This document shows positions 1 to 7,820 of a stretch of DNA of 32,843 bases, one piece after another. The stretch covers positions 1-32,843 of the forward strand of contig CAZYYO010000025.1 of assembly GCA_964650965.1 (NCBI GenBank). The letters are read 5' to 3'. This DNA is from CAZYYO01 sp964650965 (GTDB lineage: Bacteria; Bacillota; Clostridia; Lachnospirales; Lachnospiraceae). How positions within the stretch are numbered: the stretch's first letter is position 1; each line of letters starts with the position of its first letter. The notes beneath the pieces were generated by a model, which saw only the letters and a list, made by a program, of their open reading frames with translations, was not told where the DNA came from and did no database searches. A program made the translations under genes and the position numbers.

Positions 1-520
1 GGTAGTGTGCGTTTCTGGGTCGCTTAAGCACTGGATTTTTATGAGATTGAAGGAATGAATGCGAAGTCTTTTGGATGAAGCGCATTGAGAAAGCTGAATA
101 ATCATTATGGAAACAAAGCTGCTTCATAAATGCCAGGTCACAGGTCTCACAGTTATCCAGAATTCCGAGCCATTCTTCTTTGTGAGATTTCCAGAGGGCA
201 AGCCATTTATAGAAAGTTTTGGTGGAAATGTCAAAGCGTTCACAGATCTGCTCAACAGTATGAATGTGAGCAAAGAACTCGGAAAGGACACGGAGTATGA
301 AGAAGAGCCCATAGCTGGAGTGTGGAATGATAAAGTCAGGAAGGACTGCATGGGCATGCTCACAGCTGTCACAGAAGATACGCATAATGCACAGATCATC
401 TTTTACAGTAACACCTTTGCGAAAGTCGATGATATCGCGGCTGTAGTAGTCGTGGATATGACACTGGGCTTTCGAATGGCAGATGGGACAAGTCTCTAGC
501 TGCGGGATGAATTGATCCAT
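1..520 (-). CDS. DUF6431-like insertion-element protein, partial (C-terminus beyond left edge)
   Basis: The minus strand is open from an ATG at 520 to the window edge without a stop, about 173 residues. The translation starts with a zinc-finger-like pair (CPIC at residues 11-14, then CDSC about 40 residues on), followed by the segment HAVLPDFIIP and a helix-turn-helix-like stretch (VEQICERFDIS, TKTFYKWL). I recognise this order from DUF6431 proteins, which are common in Clostridia beside DDE integrase/transposase genes; a transposase downstream, off the left edge, is therefore expected but not seen. No good ribosome binding site precedes 520, and an in-frame ATG at 595 would add 25 residues that look unlike the family. 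The plus-strand reading of the same bases is less protein-like. The role is probably DNA binding linked to transposition. Confidence 0.7.
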   Translation of the reverse strand, partial: MDQFIPQLETCPICHSKAQCHIHDYYSRDIIDFRKGVTVKDDLCIMRIFCDSCEHAHAVLPDFIIPHSSYGLFFILRVLSEFFAHIHTVEQICERFDISTKTFYKWLALWKSHKEEWLGILDNCETCDLAFMKQLCFHNDYSAFSMRFIQKTSHSFLQSHKNPVLKRPRNAHY

Positions 521-566
521 GAAAGAATGAAAAATGGATTTTGATGAAATTTTTATACGAATTAGC

Positions 567-595
567 TTGCAAAAAAGAGAGTTTTTTCTTATCAT
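567..595 (+). promoter_or_regulatory. Candidate sigma-A promoter for a short RNA
   Basis: A -35 box TTGCAA (567-572), a 17-base spacer and a -10 box TATCAT (590-595) predict transcription from about 602. It sits just upstream of the start of the minus-strand insertion-element gene and points the other way. Confidence 0.4.
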
Positions 596-601
596 AATTA
601 T

Positions 602-710
602 GGTTACGCAAGATGCCTTACTAGTAGGACTTGATCCTGATCTTGGCACTGCGTCTATGTTGAGAGAAAGAACGAACTTTGGTAGGGGCTGTTCTTTCTC
701 TTTTTTTATT
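602..710 (+). ncRNA. Candidate small RNA, about 110 nt, unknown family
   Basis: The predicted transcript runs from the promoter at 567-595 to the terminator ending at 710. It can form CAAGAT (608-613) with ATCTTG (640-645), and inside it AGGA with TCCT, before the terminator stem. No supported ORF is present. I do not recognise it as 6S, SRP RNA, tmRNA, T-box or a known riboswitch. It could also be a leader remnant left after an insertion. Confidence 0.3.
663..710 (+). terminator. Rho-independent terminator
   Basis: An 11-bp perfect stem AGAGAAAGAAC (663-673) pairs with GTTCTTTCTCT (691-701), with a 17-base loop and then a run of T to 710. It would end any plus-strand transcript from the left before the polysaccharide locus. 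Confidence 0.8.
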
Positions 711-761
711 GTTACGAAATGAATATACAGAACCGAGAAAGAAAGGTCAAGAATAGAAACG

Positions 762-791
762 AAAAAAGCGTGCGGTAATACACGGCACGCT
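762..791 (-). terminator. Minus-strand terminator-like hairpin
   Basis: AGCGTGC (767-773) pairs with GCACGCT (785-791). Read on the minus strand the stem is followed by six T (767-762). No minus-strand gene lies upstream of it in the window, so it may limit antisense transcription or be a leftover of a lost gene. Confidence 0.5.
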
Positions 792-894
792 GTAGTAGAT
801 ATAAATATAAAGTTACGAAATTAATTTGCGGTAGAATTGCAGTCAGTTGGAACTTTAATTCGCCGCGTGACAGTAAATACCGAATATTAGTATG

Positions 895-930
895 AGCCAG
901 CAGGATGATTGCATCCACTGGCTTATTTTC
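895..930 (+). terminator. Weak terminator-like hairpin upstream of the operon promoter
   Basis: AGCCAG (895-900) pairs with CTGGCT (918-923), with an inner GATG/CATC stem (904-907 with 912-915), followed by TATTTTC. The T-run is short, so it could be an attenuator or structural element instead. Confidence 0.4.
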
Positions 931-1047
931 GGTAAGCTCCTTTTTCGACCATGCATTTCTTCAAGATTTATTCTTCCGAATATCTACATTTCTTCAAAAC
1001 TTTTTCAAAGTCTAGTGGATTTTCTGACGTAAATCAACGCGACTGTA

Positions 1048-1076
1048 TTGACGCATACATTAAAGCATGTGATAAT
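1048..1076 (+). promoter_or_regulatory. Promoter of the polysaccharide gene array
   Basis: TTGACG (1048-1053), exactly 17 bases, then GATAAT (1071-1076), with a TG just upstream of the -10 box. Transcription would begin near 1083, giving a very short leader directly at the ribosome binding site GGAGGT (1083-1088) of the ATPase gene. Because it lies inside the longer open frame that begins at 951, it favours the start at 1095. Confidence 0.55.
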
Positions 1077-1094
1077 ATACCTGGAGGTGGCTAT

Positions 1095-2297
1095 ATGTAT
1101 AAGATTAATCCGTACAGACCGGGAGCAGGTTTGATGCCAACCTATTTGGCAGGAAGAGATGAAGATATCCGGGATATGAACCAGATGTTTGAGGCGATGC
1201 TGATGAATGTTCCTACCCAGTCTATTATATACAGTGGACTACGTGGCGTTGGTAAGACAGTTCTTATTAATCGATTACAGAAGGATGCTGAGGATAAGGG
1301 CATTTTTTGCAGGCATATCGAGGTGGAGACACGCAATGATTTTATTTCCCAGATTGCGGCTTGTTCCCAGGTATTTTTGCGGGAGATAAGCACCAGAGAG
1401 AAAATGAAGAATATGATTCAGAAATCTTTGGAAGCAATTAAATCCCTGGTGATTTCCTTTGAACCCAATGAGAATACATTCGCCTTATCTGTTCAGGAAC
1501 GAGAATTATATCATTCGGTTAATTTAACACAGAGTCTGACAGATGTGTTTACCTCCATTGGAGAAGCAGCATACGAAGCAGAGAAACCCATCTGTTTCTT
1601 TATTGATGAGATACAGTATATGAAGGTGCCAGAGCTTGGTTCTCTCATCGCAGCGTTGCATCGTACGAATCAGCTGGGATATCCTATTATGGTAATTGGT
1701 GCGGGACTGCCGAAGATATACAAAATGCTTTCTGATGAGAAGACCTATTCGGAACGATTATTTATCTACAAGGAGATTGGCTCTCTGACGGAGGAGCAAT
1801 CCGTGAAGGCTGTGATAGAACCAGTGAAGAAGTTCCATGTATCCTATACAGAAGATGCTATTCGGCATATTATTGCGGTAACCCATGGATATCCTTTCTT
1901 CATTCAGCAATTTTGCCAGATCATATACCAGAACACAGAGACGAAGCAGATAACCATAGATGATGTACAGAGAAGCCAGGATGAATTCTACCGTACATTG
2001 GACAATGGTTTCTTTAAGGTACGTTACGAGAGATGCTCGGATAGTGATAAAAAATTTCTATTCGCCATGGTTCAATGTGGTGAACTTCCCTGTACCATAT
2101 CTAACATTTCCAGTCATTTGGGTAAGCGGGGCAAGACGATATCGCCTACAAGAGCTCAATTGATTAATAAAGGGTTGATTTATCCAGTTCGATATTCAGA
2201 ACTTGATTTTACTGTTCCGGAATTCAGTGGATTTATTCAGAGATTAGACGAGTATCAGCAGTGGGTGGACAATACCAATATACACAAGGAGAACTAA
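1095..2297 (+). CDS. AAA+ family ATPase with C-terminal winged helix
   Basis: A protein of 400 residues. It has a Walker A motif GLRGVGKT near residues 49-56, a Walker B ICFFIDEIQ near 167-175, and a sensor-like VIGAGLP after it. The C-terminal ~80 residues look like a winged helix-turn-helix (TISNISSHLG, then ISPTRAQLINKGLI). This resembles the archaeal-type/COG1672-like ATPases whose cellular role is poorly known. The frame is open from 951, but ATG 1095 has GGAGGT six bases upstream and a promoter just before it, while 951 has no ribosome binding site. The ribosome binding site of the next gene (AAGGAG, 2286-2291) lies inside this gene and the gap is 3 bases, so the two are coupled. It may be a regulator or assembly ATPase for the locus; its function is not established from sequence. 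Confidence 0.85.
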   Translation: MYKINPYRPGAGLMPTYLAGRDEDIRDMNQMFEAMLMNVPTQSIIYSGLRGVGKTVLINRLQKDAEDKGIFCRHIEVETRNDFISQIAACSQVFLREISTREKMKNMIQKSLEAIKSLVISFEPNENTFALSVQERELYHSVNLTQSLTDVFTSIGEAAYEAEKPICFFIDEIQYMKVPELGSLIAALHRTNQLGYPIMVIGAGLPKIYKMLSDEKTYSERLFIYKEIGSLTEEQSVKAVIEPVKKFHVSYTEDAIRHIIAVTHGYPFFIQQFCQIIYQNTETKQITIDDVQRSQDEFYRTLDNGFFKVRYERCSDSDKKFLFAMVQCGELPCTISNISSHLGKRGKTISPTRAQLINKGLIYPVRYSELDFTVPEFSGFIQRLDEYQQWVDNTNIHKEN

Positions 2298-2300
2298 ATC

Positions 2301-4676
2301 ATGAAATGTATCATTTTAGCTGGAGGGGCAGGAGATCGATTATGGCCTCTTTCCAGAAAGAACTATCCCAAGCAATTTCTTAATATTAATCATAATAATT
2401 CCCTGTTCCAGGAGACCATTACCAGGAATATTCCCTTTTGTGATGAGTTCGTTATCGTGACCAATCTGTCCTATCAGGCAATGATTGAATCCCAGATGAA
2501 GCAATTCCAGGGGCTGCCTTATCGTGTGGTATATGAAGAAATTGGTAAGGGGACAGCTCCCGCCTTGGCATATGTATCCCAGATGCTGGGGGAGGAGGAA
2601 GACGTTATGCTTCTGCCGGCAGACTTGTACCTGGATGGAGATGGGTATTCTGATGGGATTTATGAGGCTAAGAGGCTGGCAGATGCAGGCTCTCTGGTCT
2701 TATTTGGAATTCACCCGGACAGGCCAAGTACAGCCTATGGATATATTAGAACCCAGGGAAGTCATGTCCTTCGTTTTATCGAGAAACCATCCGAACCTTT
2801 GGCAGACAAGATATTTGCCGATAATGATACCTTCTGGAACAGTGGAATGCTTCTCGCCAGAAATCAGTATTTGCAGGAACAGCTGCAGCAGTATCTTCCC
2901 GGAATCAATGAATGGGCGAAGCTTCATAGCAATCAGAAGGAGAAGGTGTGTATCATATCCTCGGAATCCGTGGAGCATATCCAGAAGGTCAGTGTAGAGA
3001 AGGGACTGTTGGAACGTTCCAGCCAGATAGAGATGGCACAGCTGCACTGTGAATGGAAGGATGTTAGCAGCCTGGAGGTATATCAGCAGCTTCGTCAACA
3101 GGAGGATGGACAGCAGGTAATCACTAATGTTTGTGAGGATGTAACTGTAGTAAATGAATCAGAACGCCAGCTGGTGGTTGCCAATGGACTATCCCACGTA
3201 ATGATTGTGAATACAGATGATGCAATCTATGTATCTGATAAGGATACCTTAAATGAAATTAAGGGAATTGTGGCACAGCAGGCAGACCATTATAAGGAGT
3301 ATTTTGAAGACAGTACCACAGTATATCGTCAGTGGGGATATCGGAAGATGATTTCTCAGGAGAAGGGATATCGTGCCCGTAAGGTTACCATATATCCTGG
3401 AGCCAGTATCTCCAAGCACATCCATAACAAGCGTACAGAGACCTATTCCATTGTAGGTGGTATCCTGAGCGTGGATTTACAGGAGGGTATCTCAAACCCT
3501 GATAACCTGGAATCCAAGGTGAAGCTTGGGGTGGGAGAGAGTATTAATATTCTTCCTGGTCAGATGCATCGCATATATAATGAGACAGATGAGAATGTAA
3601 CTATTATTGAGGTGGATACAGGAGCTGAGATTGATGAAGAGGACATGCTTCATCAGGATACCTTAAGTAAGCTTGCTACAGAGGAGTCAAAACAAATCCT
3701 GCCATCCCTCTATCGACTTCATCCTGCATTTAAGGACTACCTGTGGGGAGGTCAGCGTCTGGTGGAACTGTTCGGCAAGGATAGTCCTTACGAGATTACT
3801 GCGGAATCCTGGGAATTGTCAGCACATAGTGCAGGACAGAGCCAGATTGTAGGAGGACCATTGGATGGTACAGCGTTTGGAGATTTTGTGGCCAGGTATG
3901 GACGCCAGGTCTGTGGATGGAAGAGTGCTGCCTTTGACCGCTTCCCAATTTTGATTAAGTTTATTGATGCCCTAAATCCCCTTTCCGTACAGATTCATCC
4001 CTATGATGATTATGCTTTTGTCCACGAGAAGGAATTCGGTAAGAATGAGATGTGGTATGTCATGGATGCTGCTCCGGAAGCTTTCCTTTATTGTGGATTT
4101 AACCGTGCTGTAACCCGCAAGGAAGTGGAACAGCGAATTACGGATCATACGATTACAGAAGTGTTGAATAAGGTTCCTGTACAGAAGGGAGACTGCTTAT
4201 TTATTCCGGCAGGCACCATTCATGCAATTGGTGCAGGCATTTTAATCTGTGAGATTCAGCAGAATTCTAACAGTACGTATCGTGTTTACGACTATGACCG
4301 CAGGGATGCCCAGGGCAATACCAGAGAGCTTCATATTGCTAAAGCATTGGATGTTATGCATTTCGAAGAGTATCATCAGGGTGCTTATGGTCTGGAGCCA
4401 GCTGTGCGTATGGACATGGATGATGCTGTAATTACAACGCAGCAGCTATGCCAGTGTAAGTATTTCCAGTGTGAGAAATATACCGTGGATGGAGAAGCCT
4501 TGATTTATATGGAGGATGCTTCCTTCGTGTCATTGGTGTTCCTTTCCGGCAGTGCCAGGGTGAACTGTGGGGATGAAACCATGGACGTGAAGGCAGGAGA
4601 CAGTATCTTCGTATCTGCCGGACGCAAGGTTGTCCATGTAATTGGCGAGTGTGAATTTATTGAGACGAATATTTAA
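2301..4676 (+). CDS. manC: Mannose-1-phosphate guanylyltransferase / cupin / mannose-6-phosphate isomerase fusion
   Basis: One 791-residue protein carries three modules. Residues 1-~265 are a GDP-mannose pyrophosphorylase with LAGGAGDRLWPLSRK and PKQF near the N-terminus and RFIEKPS near 157. Residues ~345-450 are the type II phosphomannose isomerase cupin usually found at the end of ManC (YPGASISKHIHNKRTETY). From ~470 follows a complete type I ManA: YLWGG near 480, zinc-site motifs QIHP, then GKNEMWY, and GTIHAIG. It would convert fructose-6-P to mannose-6-P and mannose-1-P to GDP-mannose in the cytoplasm; a phosphomannomutase is still needed and is not in the window. Bacterial ManC alone is usually around 460-480 residues, so this is a genuine extra fusion. 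It is translationally coupled to the ATPase gene. Confidence 0.92.
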   Translation: MKCIILAGGAGDRLWPLSRKNYPKQFLNINHNNSLFQETITRNIPFCDEFVIVTNLSYQAMIESQMKQFQGLPYRVVYEEIGKGTAPALAYVSQMLGEEEDVMLLPADLYLDGDGYSDGIYEAKRLADAGSLVLFGIHPDRPSTAYGYIRTQGSHVLRFIEKPSEPLADKIFADNDTFWNSGMLLARNQYLQEQLQQYLPGINEWAKLHSNQKEKVCIISSESVEHIQKVSVEKGLLERSSQIEMAQLHCEWKDVSSLEVYQQLRQQEDGQQVITNVCEDVTVVNESERQLVVANGLSHVMIVNTDDAIYVSDKDTLNEIKGIVAQQADHYKEYFEDSTTVYRQWGYRKMISQEKGYRARKVTIYPGASISKHIHNKRTETYSIVGGILSVDLQEGISNPDNLESKVKLGVGESINILPGQMHRIYNETDENVTIIEVDTGAEIDEEDMLHQDTLSKLATEESKQILPSLYRLHPAFKDYLWGGQRLVELFGKDSPYEITAESWELSAHSAGQSQIVGGPLDGTAFGDFVARYGRQVCGWKSAAFDRFPILIKFIDALNPLSVQIHPYDDYAFVHEKEFGKNEMWYVMDAAPEAFLYCGFNRAVTRKEVEQRITDHTITEVLNKVPVQKGDCLFIPAGTIHAIGAGILICEIQQNSNSTYRVYDYDRRDAQGNTRELHIAKALDVMHFEEYHQGAYGLEPAVRMDMDDAVITTQQLCQCKYFQCEKYTVDGEALIYMEDASFVSLVFLSGSARVNCGDETMDVKAGDSIFVSAGRKVVHVIGECEFIETNI

Positions 4677-4696
4677 GAAACTGAGGAGAAGTGCAG

Positions 4697-6163
4697 ATGA
4701 ATAAGAAAATCCATATGAATTGGTATATGGTTGCATTGATTGTTTTAATGGTGGTATCTATTATTCCGTTGCTGATGATAACTCGCTATGATCATCCGTC
4801 AGCAGATGACTATAGCTATACTATTAATGTATATCATGAATGGATAAGCAACCATTCGATTCGTGGTGTATTGGTACAGGCAGTGGAGACGTCAAAGCAT
4901 TTTTGGAATACCTGGCAGGGACTTTATTCATCTGCATTTGTTCTGGCATTGCAACCGGCGATTTTTGGAGAACAATACTACTTCCTAACCGGAGTAATCA
5001 TGATGGCGATTATTTTTTGTGCAAATATCTTTTTCGCCAGCTTTTTATGTCGCAGGCTACTACATGGTACTTGGCTTGAGAGTATCACGATTGGTGTGGC
5101 AATGAGTTTCGTCATGCTCCAGTGGATGCCATCGCCGGTACAGGGACTATACTGGTTTAATGGAGCAATGAATTATGTACTGTTTTATGGCATTATGCTA
5201 CTACTGATTTGTCTGATGATTGGAATGATAAGGCATGAAGGAATTCTGGGACAGCTATTGCTTATGATGGCAGGCATGATACTGGGGGTTATTCTCTCAG
5301 GAGGTAATCATGTTACTGCTTTTATGGGAATATTATTCCTTTGTGGGTGCATTGTATATACCATTGCTTTTCGTAAATTCACCAGAGCAATCGAAAGCCT
5401 TGCTGTACTGGGGGCAGCTGTTGCCGGATTTATTTTCAATGTTACATCCCCTGGCACGGTTATACGACAAAGCAATTTTACCATGCGTATTGGGGCTGTT
5501 AAATCCATTGAGTTATCAATCCAGATGGGACTAAAGGATCTGGTGGATTGGTGTGATTTTCGAATGATTATTATCGCGGTACTTTTATTCCCGGTATTGT
5601 GGAAGATGATTGGTAGATTTTGTGAACATTCTACATATCAATTTAAGTATCCGGTGCTTGTTTTTGTTCTATCGCTGGGATGGCTTTGTGCTATGTTTTG
5701 TCCGTCGTATTATGCTATGGCAAATGAGGGGGCGGGCAGACTGACAAATGTAGTTTATTTCTGCTTTGTTATTTTGTATTTTATGAATTTGGTATATTTC
5801 ATGGGATATGTTCATCGTCATATTCATGTGGAGAATAATTTGCAGAGTGGGATTTCACTGGGGAATATAATTGTTTGCGGAGGATTTGTGCTGATGCTAC
5901 TGATTGGAGTACGTGATAATTCCAGTAGCTACATTGCATGGCAATCAATGCAAAGCGGAGAGGCACAGCAGTATTCCACAGAGGCTTATTCCAGGGTGGA
6001 TTTATTGGAGAATGGAGCAGGGCAGGATGTAGAACTAGAGTCCTATAGTGTGCATCCTGGCATTTTGTTTTTTGACGATATCTCAGAGGATGCAACCGAC
6101 TGGAAGAATGTTTCTATGAGTGATTATTACCAACTGAATAGCGTTGTTAAGATAAATCCATAA
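4697..6163 (+). CDS. Polytopic membrane protein, DUF6056-like (GT-C-type)
   Basis: A 488-residue membrane protein with about ten or more hydrophobic segments. The first loop after TM1 carries the acidic motif SADDYSY near residues 35-41, the position where GT-C glycosyltransferases place their catalytic acidic residues. I associate this motif with DUF6056 proteins; the name is from memory. The frame opens at a GTG at 4691, but AGGAG (4684-4688) is too close to that and ideally spaced (8 bases) from ATG 4697. The C-terminal ~70 residues are hydrophilic and probably outside. In this context a polyprenyl-phosphate-sugar-dependent glycosyltransferase acting on the outer face is likely; donor and acceptor cannot be read from the sequence. 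Confidence 0.8.
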   Translation: MNKKIHMNWYMVALIVLMVVSIIPLLMITRYDHPSADDYSYTINVYHEWISNHSIRGVLVQAVETSKHFWNTWQGLYSSAFVLALQPAIFGEQYYFLTGVIMMAIIFCANIFFASFLCRRLLHGTWLESITIGVAMSFVMLQWMPSPVQGLYWFNGAMNYVLFYGIMLLLICLMIGMIRHEGILGQLLLMMAGMILGVILSGGNHVTAFMGILFLCGCIVYTIAFRKFTRAIESLAVLGAAVAGFIFNVTSPGTVIRQSNFTMRIGAVKSIELSIQMGLKDLVDWCDFRMIIIAVLLFPVLWKMIGRFCEHSTYQFKYPVLVFVLSLGWLCAMFCPSYYAMANEGAGRLTNVVYFCFVILYFMNLVYFMGYVHRHIHVENNLQSGISLGNIIVCGGFVLMLLIGVRDNSSSYIAWQSMQSGEAQQYSTEAYSRVDLLENGAGQDVELESYSVHPGILFFDDISEDATDWKNVSMSDYYQLNSVVKINP

Positions 6164-6233
6164 TCTGTCTACAATCATACAGACAATAATCAATAAGAAT
6201 GATAATATATAAATAAAAAAATGGAGAACAGGT

Positions 6234-7784
6234 ATGCAGGATAAGAATACGATATTAGATGATTTAATGGAATATTTGAGGGAGAAGAAGCTGGCAATTG
6301 TGATTACCTACTTTATTGCCATTGCAATGTTTGGCGTGTGGCTGTGTCAGGACTTTGTTTCCTTTGATGCAGAAGGATTGTATTCCATGGCAAACGGAAT
6401 GAAGTGGTATCAGCAGTGGATAGCACTGGATCGATGGGCATTTGTAGCATTGAAGAAGCTTCTTGGAGTGGGTGCGATTAATCCATTCTTTTCTGCTACT
6501 ATGGCTCTGACCTTCTTTCCGGCTTCGGCTGTTCTATGGAATTATCTGATCTATCTGTGGAATGACAAAAAGGAGATTTTTCGTTATCAGTCTATCTTGT
6601 TTAGTCTCTTATATCTCACCCACCCTGTATGGGCATTCCAATTTGCTTACCGTAATCAGATGGAGGTGTGCACCCTTGTTATGGCAGTGCTTCCCTTTGC
6701 CCTGATTTTCTTTACGCAATGGCTGGAACAGGGTGGCTTTGGATATTTTCTTATTGCGGCAGCAGGAGTAGTGGTGGCCTTTTCCAGTTACCAGTCCTTC
6801 CTGTTTGTATACGGAGAAGCTGTAGTTATTTATTATATGCTATATATCTATCGTAGTAAGATGGTGGAGAGCAAGAAGCTTCTGAAATCAAGCGTCAGAA
6901 CCATTGGATTTACCATCGTTGCTTTTGCAGGATATGTAATAAGTTCTAAGCTAATGTGTATGGTATTTCACTTAGATGGAGCTGCTCAGAAGAGCTATCT
7001 CAGTGACCAGTTCCTTTGGCTAACGGAAGCTCCACAGGTATGTATTCGCAATATCGTGGAATATATGAAGATATCCTGCCTGGGCTCCAATGGTGTATTT
7101 ACCTGCAACTTTATTGTAATTACTATTTTATTTCTAATATGTGCATTGCCTCATGTTGTTGGCAAGAAGGGTGGAAGAATCTGGGGACTTTTATGCATGC
7201 TGGGAGTTGTAGTGATTCCTTTTCTGCTGGAAATCGTTACGGCTGGAAATGTGGTGCTTCGAAGTCAGTTCGCATTTGTTCTTGCGTTAGCATTTATGGC
7301 ATTGTATGCCTGGGGGAATATTTATCAGATAGCAAAGACCAGACTGCCACGGTTAGGGCTTCAGATTTTGGTGATTCTATCCATGCTGTTATTGATTCTG
7401 CCACAGGTTCAGGTTACGTCCCGACTATTGTATACGGATTACAAGGTCGCTACGGATGACAAGGAACTTATGGAACAGATTTATTATGCAGCTATGGATA
7501 AGGGTGCTAAGGAAGGGGATGCACTGGTACTCTTAGGTGGAAAGGGAAATTCAGTGAGTGAGACTCTAATGGAGTACGAGGTGATTGGAATCTCATATTT
7601 CGAAGTAACTCCTATCGCGTTGACGAAGCCCAATGAAGCAATGCAGGCATATGGCTACCAGATTTCAGCACCAACAGATGAACAGGTTGCATATGCCCGT
7701 TCCATCCAGGAGACACTGCCTTGCTGGCCAGATGCCGATGCAGTATACGTGGAAGATGGATTGATTATTGTACGACTTTCGTAA
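6234..7784 (+). CDS. GtrII-like membrane glucosyltransferase-domain protein
   Basis: 516 residues: a cytoplasmic N-terminus, TM1 near 20-40, then a loop with FDAEGLY and WYQQWIALDRWAF, and about ten further membrane segments, ending in a soluble ~110-residue tail. The tryptophan/arginine-rich first loop resembles the Glucos_trans_II (GtrII) family, which transfers a lipid-linked sugar onto a surface polysaccharide outside the membrane. In place of the usual DD pair it has D-A-E. It is preceded by a 70-base gap without a convincing terminator, and GGAGA precedes the ATG. The sugar transferred is unknown. Confidence 0.75.
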   Translation: MQDKNTILDDLMEYLREKKLAIVITYFIAIAMFGVWLCQDFVSFDAEGLYSMANGMKWYQQWIALDRWAFVALKKLLGVGAINPFFSATMALTFFPASAVLWNYLIYLWNDKKEIFRYQSILFSLLYLTHPVWAFQFAYRNQMEVCTLVMAVLPFALIFFTQWLEQGGFGYFLIAAAGVVVAFSSYQSFLFVYGEAVVIYYMLYIYRSKMVESKKLLKSSVRTIGFTIVAFAGYVISSKLMCMVFHLDGAAQKSYLSDQFLWLTEAPQVCIRNIVEYMKISCLGSNGVFTCNFIVITILFLICALPHVVGKKGGRIWGLLCMLGVVVIPFLLEIVTAGNVVLRSQFAFVLALAFMALYAWGNIYQIAKTRLPRLGLQILVILSMLLLILPQVQVTSRLLYTDYKVATDDKELMEQIYYAAMDKGAKEGDALVLLGGKGNSVSETLMEYEVIGISYFEVTPIALTKPNEAMQAYGYQISAPTDEQVAYARSIQETLPCWPDADAVYVEDGLIIVRLS

Positions 7785-7820
7785 ATAATCCTAAGAAATC
7801 AGTTCAAGGAGAGATAATTG

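Larger units (their letters stand above)
521..1094. other. Gene-free intergenic region (about 570 bases)
   Basis: No convincing protein gene lies here. The short frames that are open lack ribosome binding sites and family-like sequence. The region holds a candidate small-RNA unit (promoter 567-595, terminator 663-710), a minus-strand hairpin with T-tract (762-791), a plus-strand hairpin (895-930) and a promoter at 1048-1076. The 10-mer gttacgaaat occurs at 711 and again at 812. Confidence 0.6.

Noticed and set aside
107..499. Plus-strand open frame of 130 codons
   Set aside because: The minus strand over the same bases gives a coherent zinc-finger/helix-turn-helix protein, while the plus frame has no family-like features.
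602..710. T-box or known riboswitch
   Set aside because: No T-box core sequence or other known conserved element can be recognised.
711..821. Direct repeat gttacgaaat at 711 and 812 as a target-site duplication
   Set aside because: Only 10 bases, AT-rich, and the 91 bases between contain no element; similar strings (gttacg) occur elsewhere in the window.
951..1094. Upstream start for the ATPase gene
   Set aside because: No ribosome binding site, and a consensus-like promoter lies inside the extension; 1095 has a strong GGAGGT.
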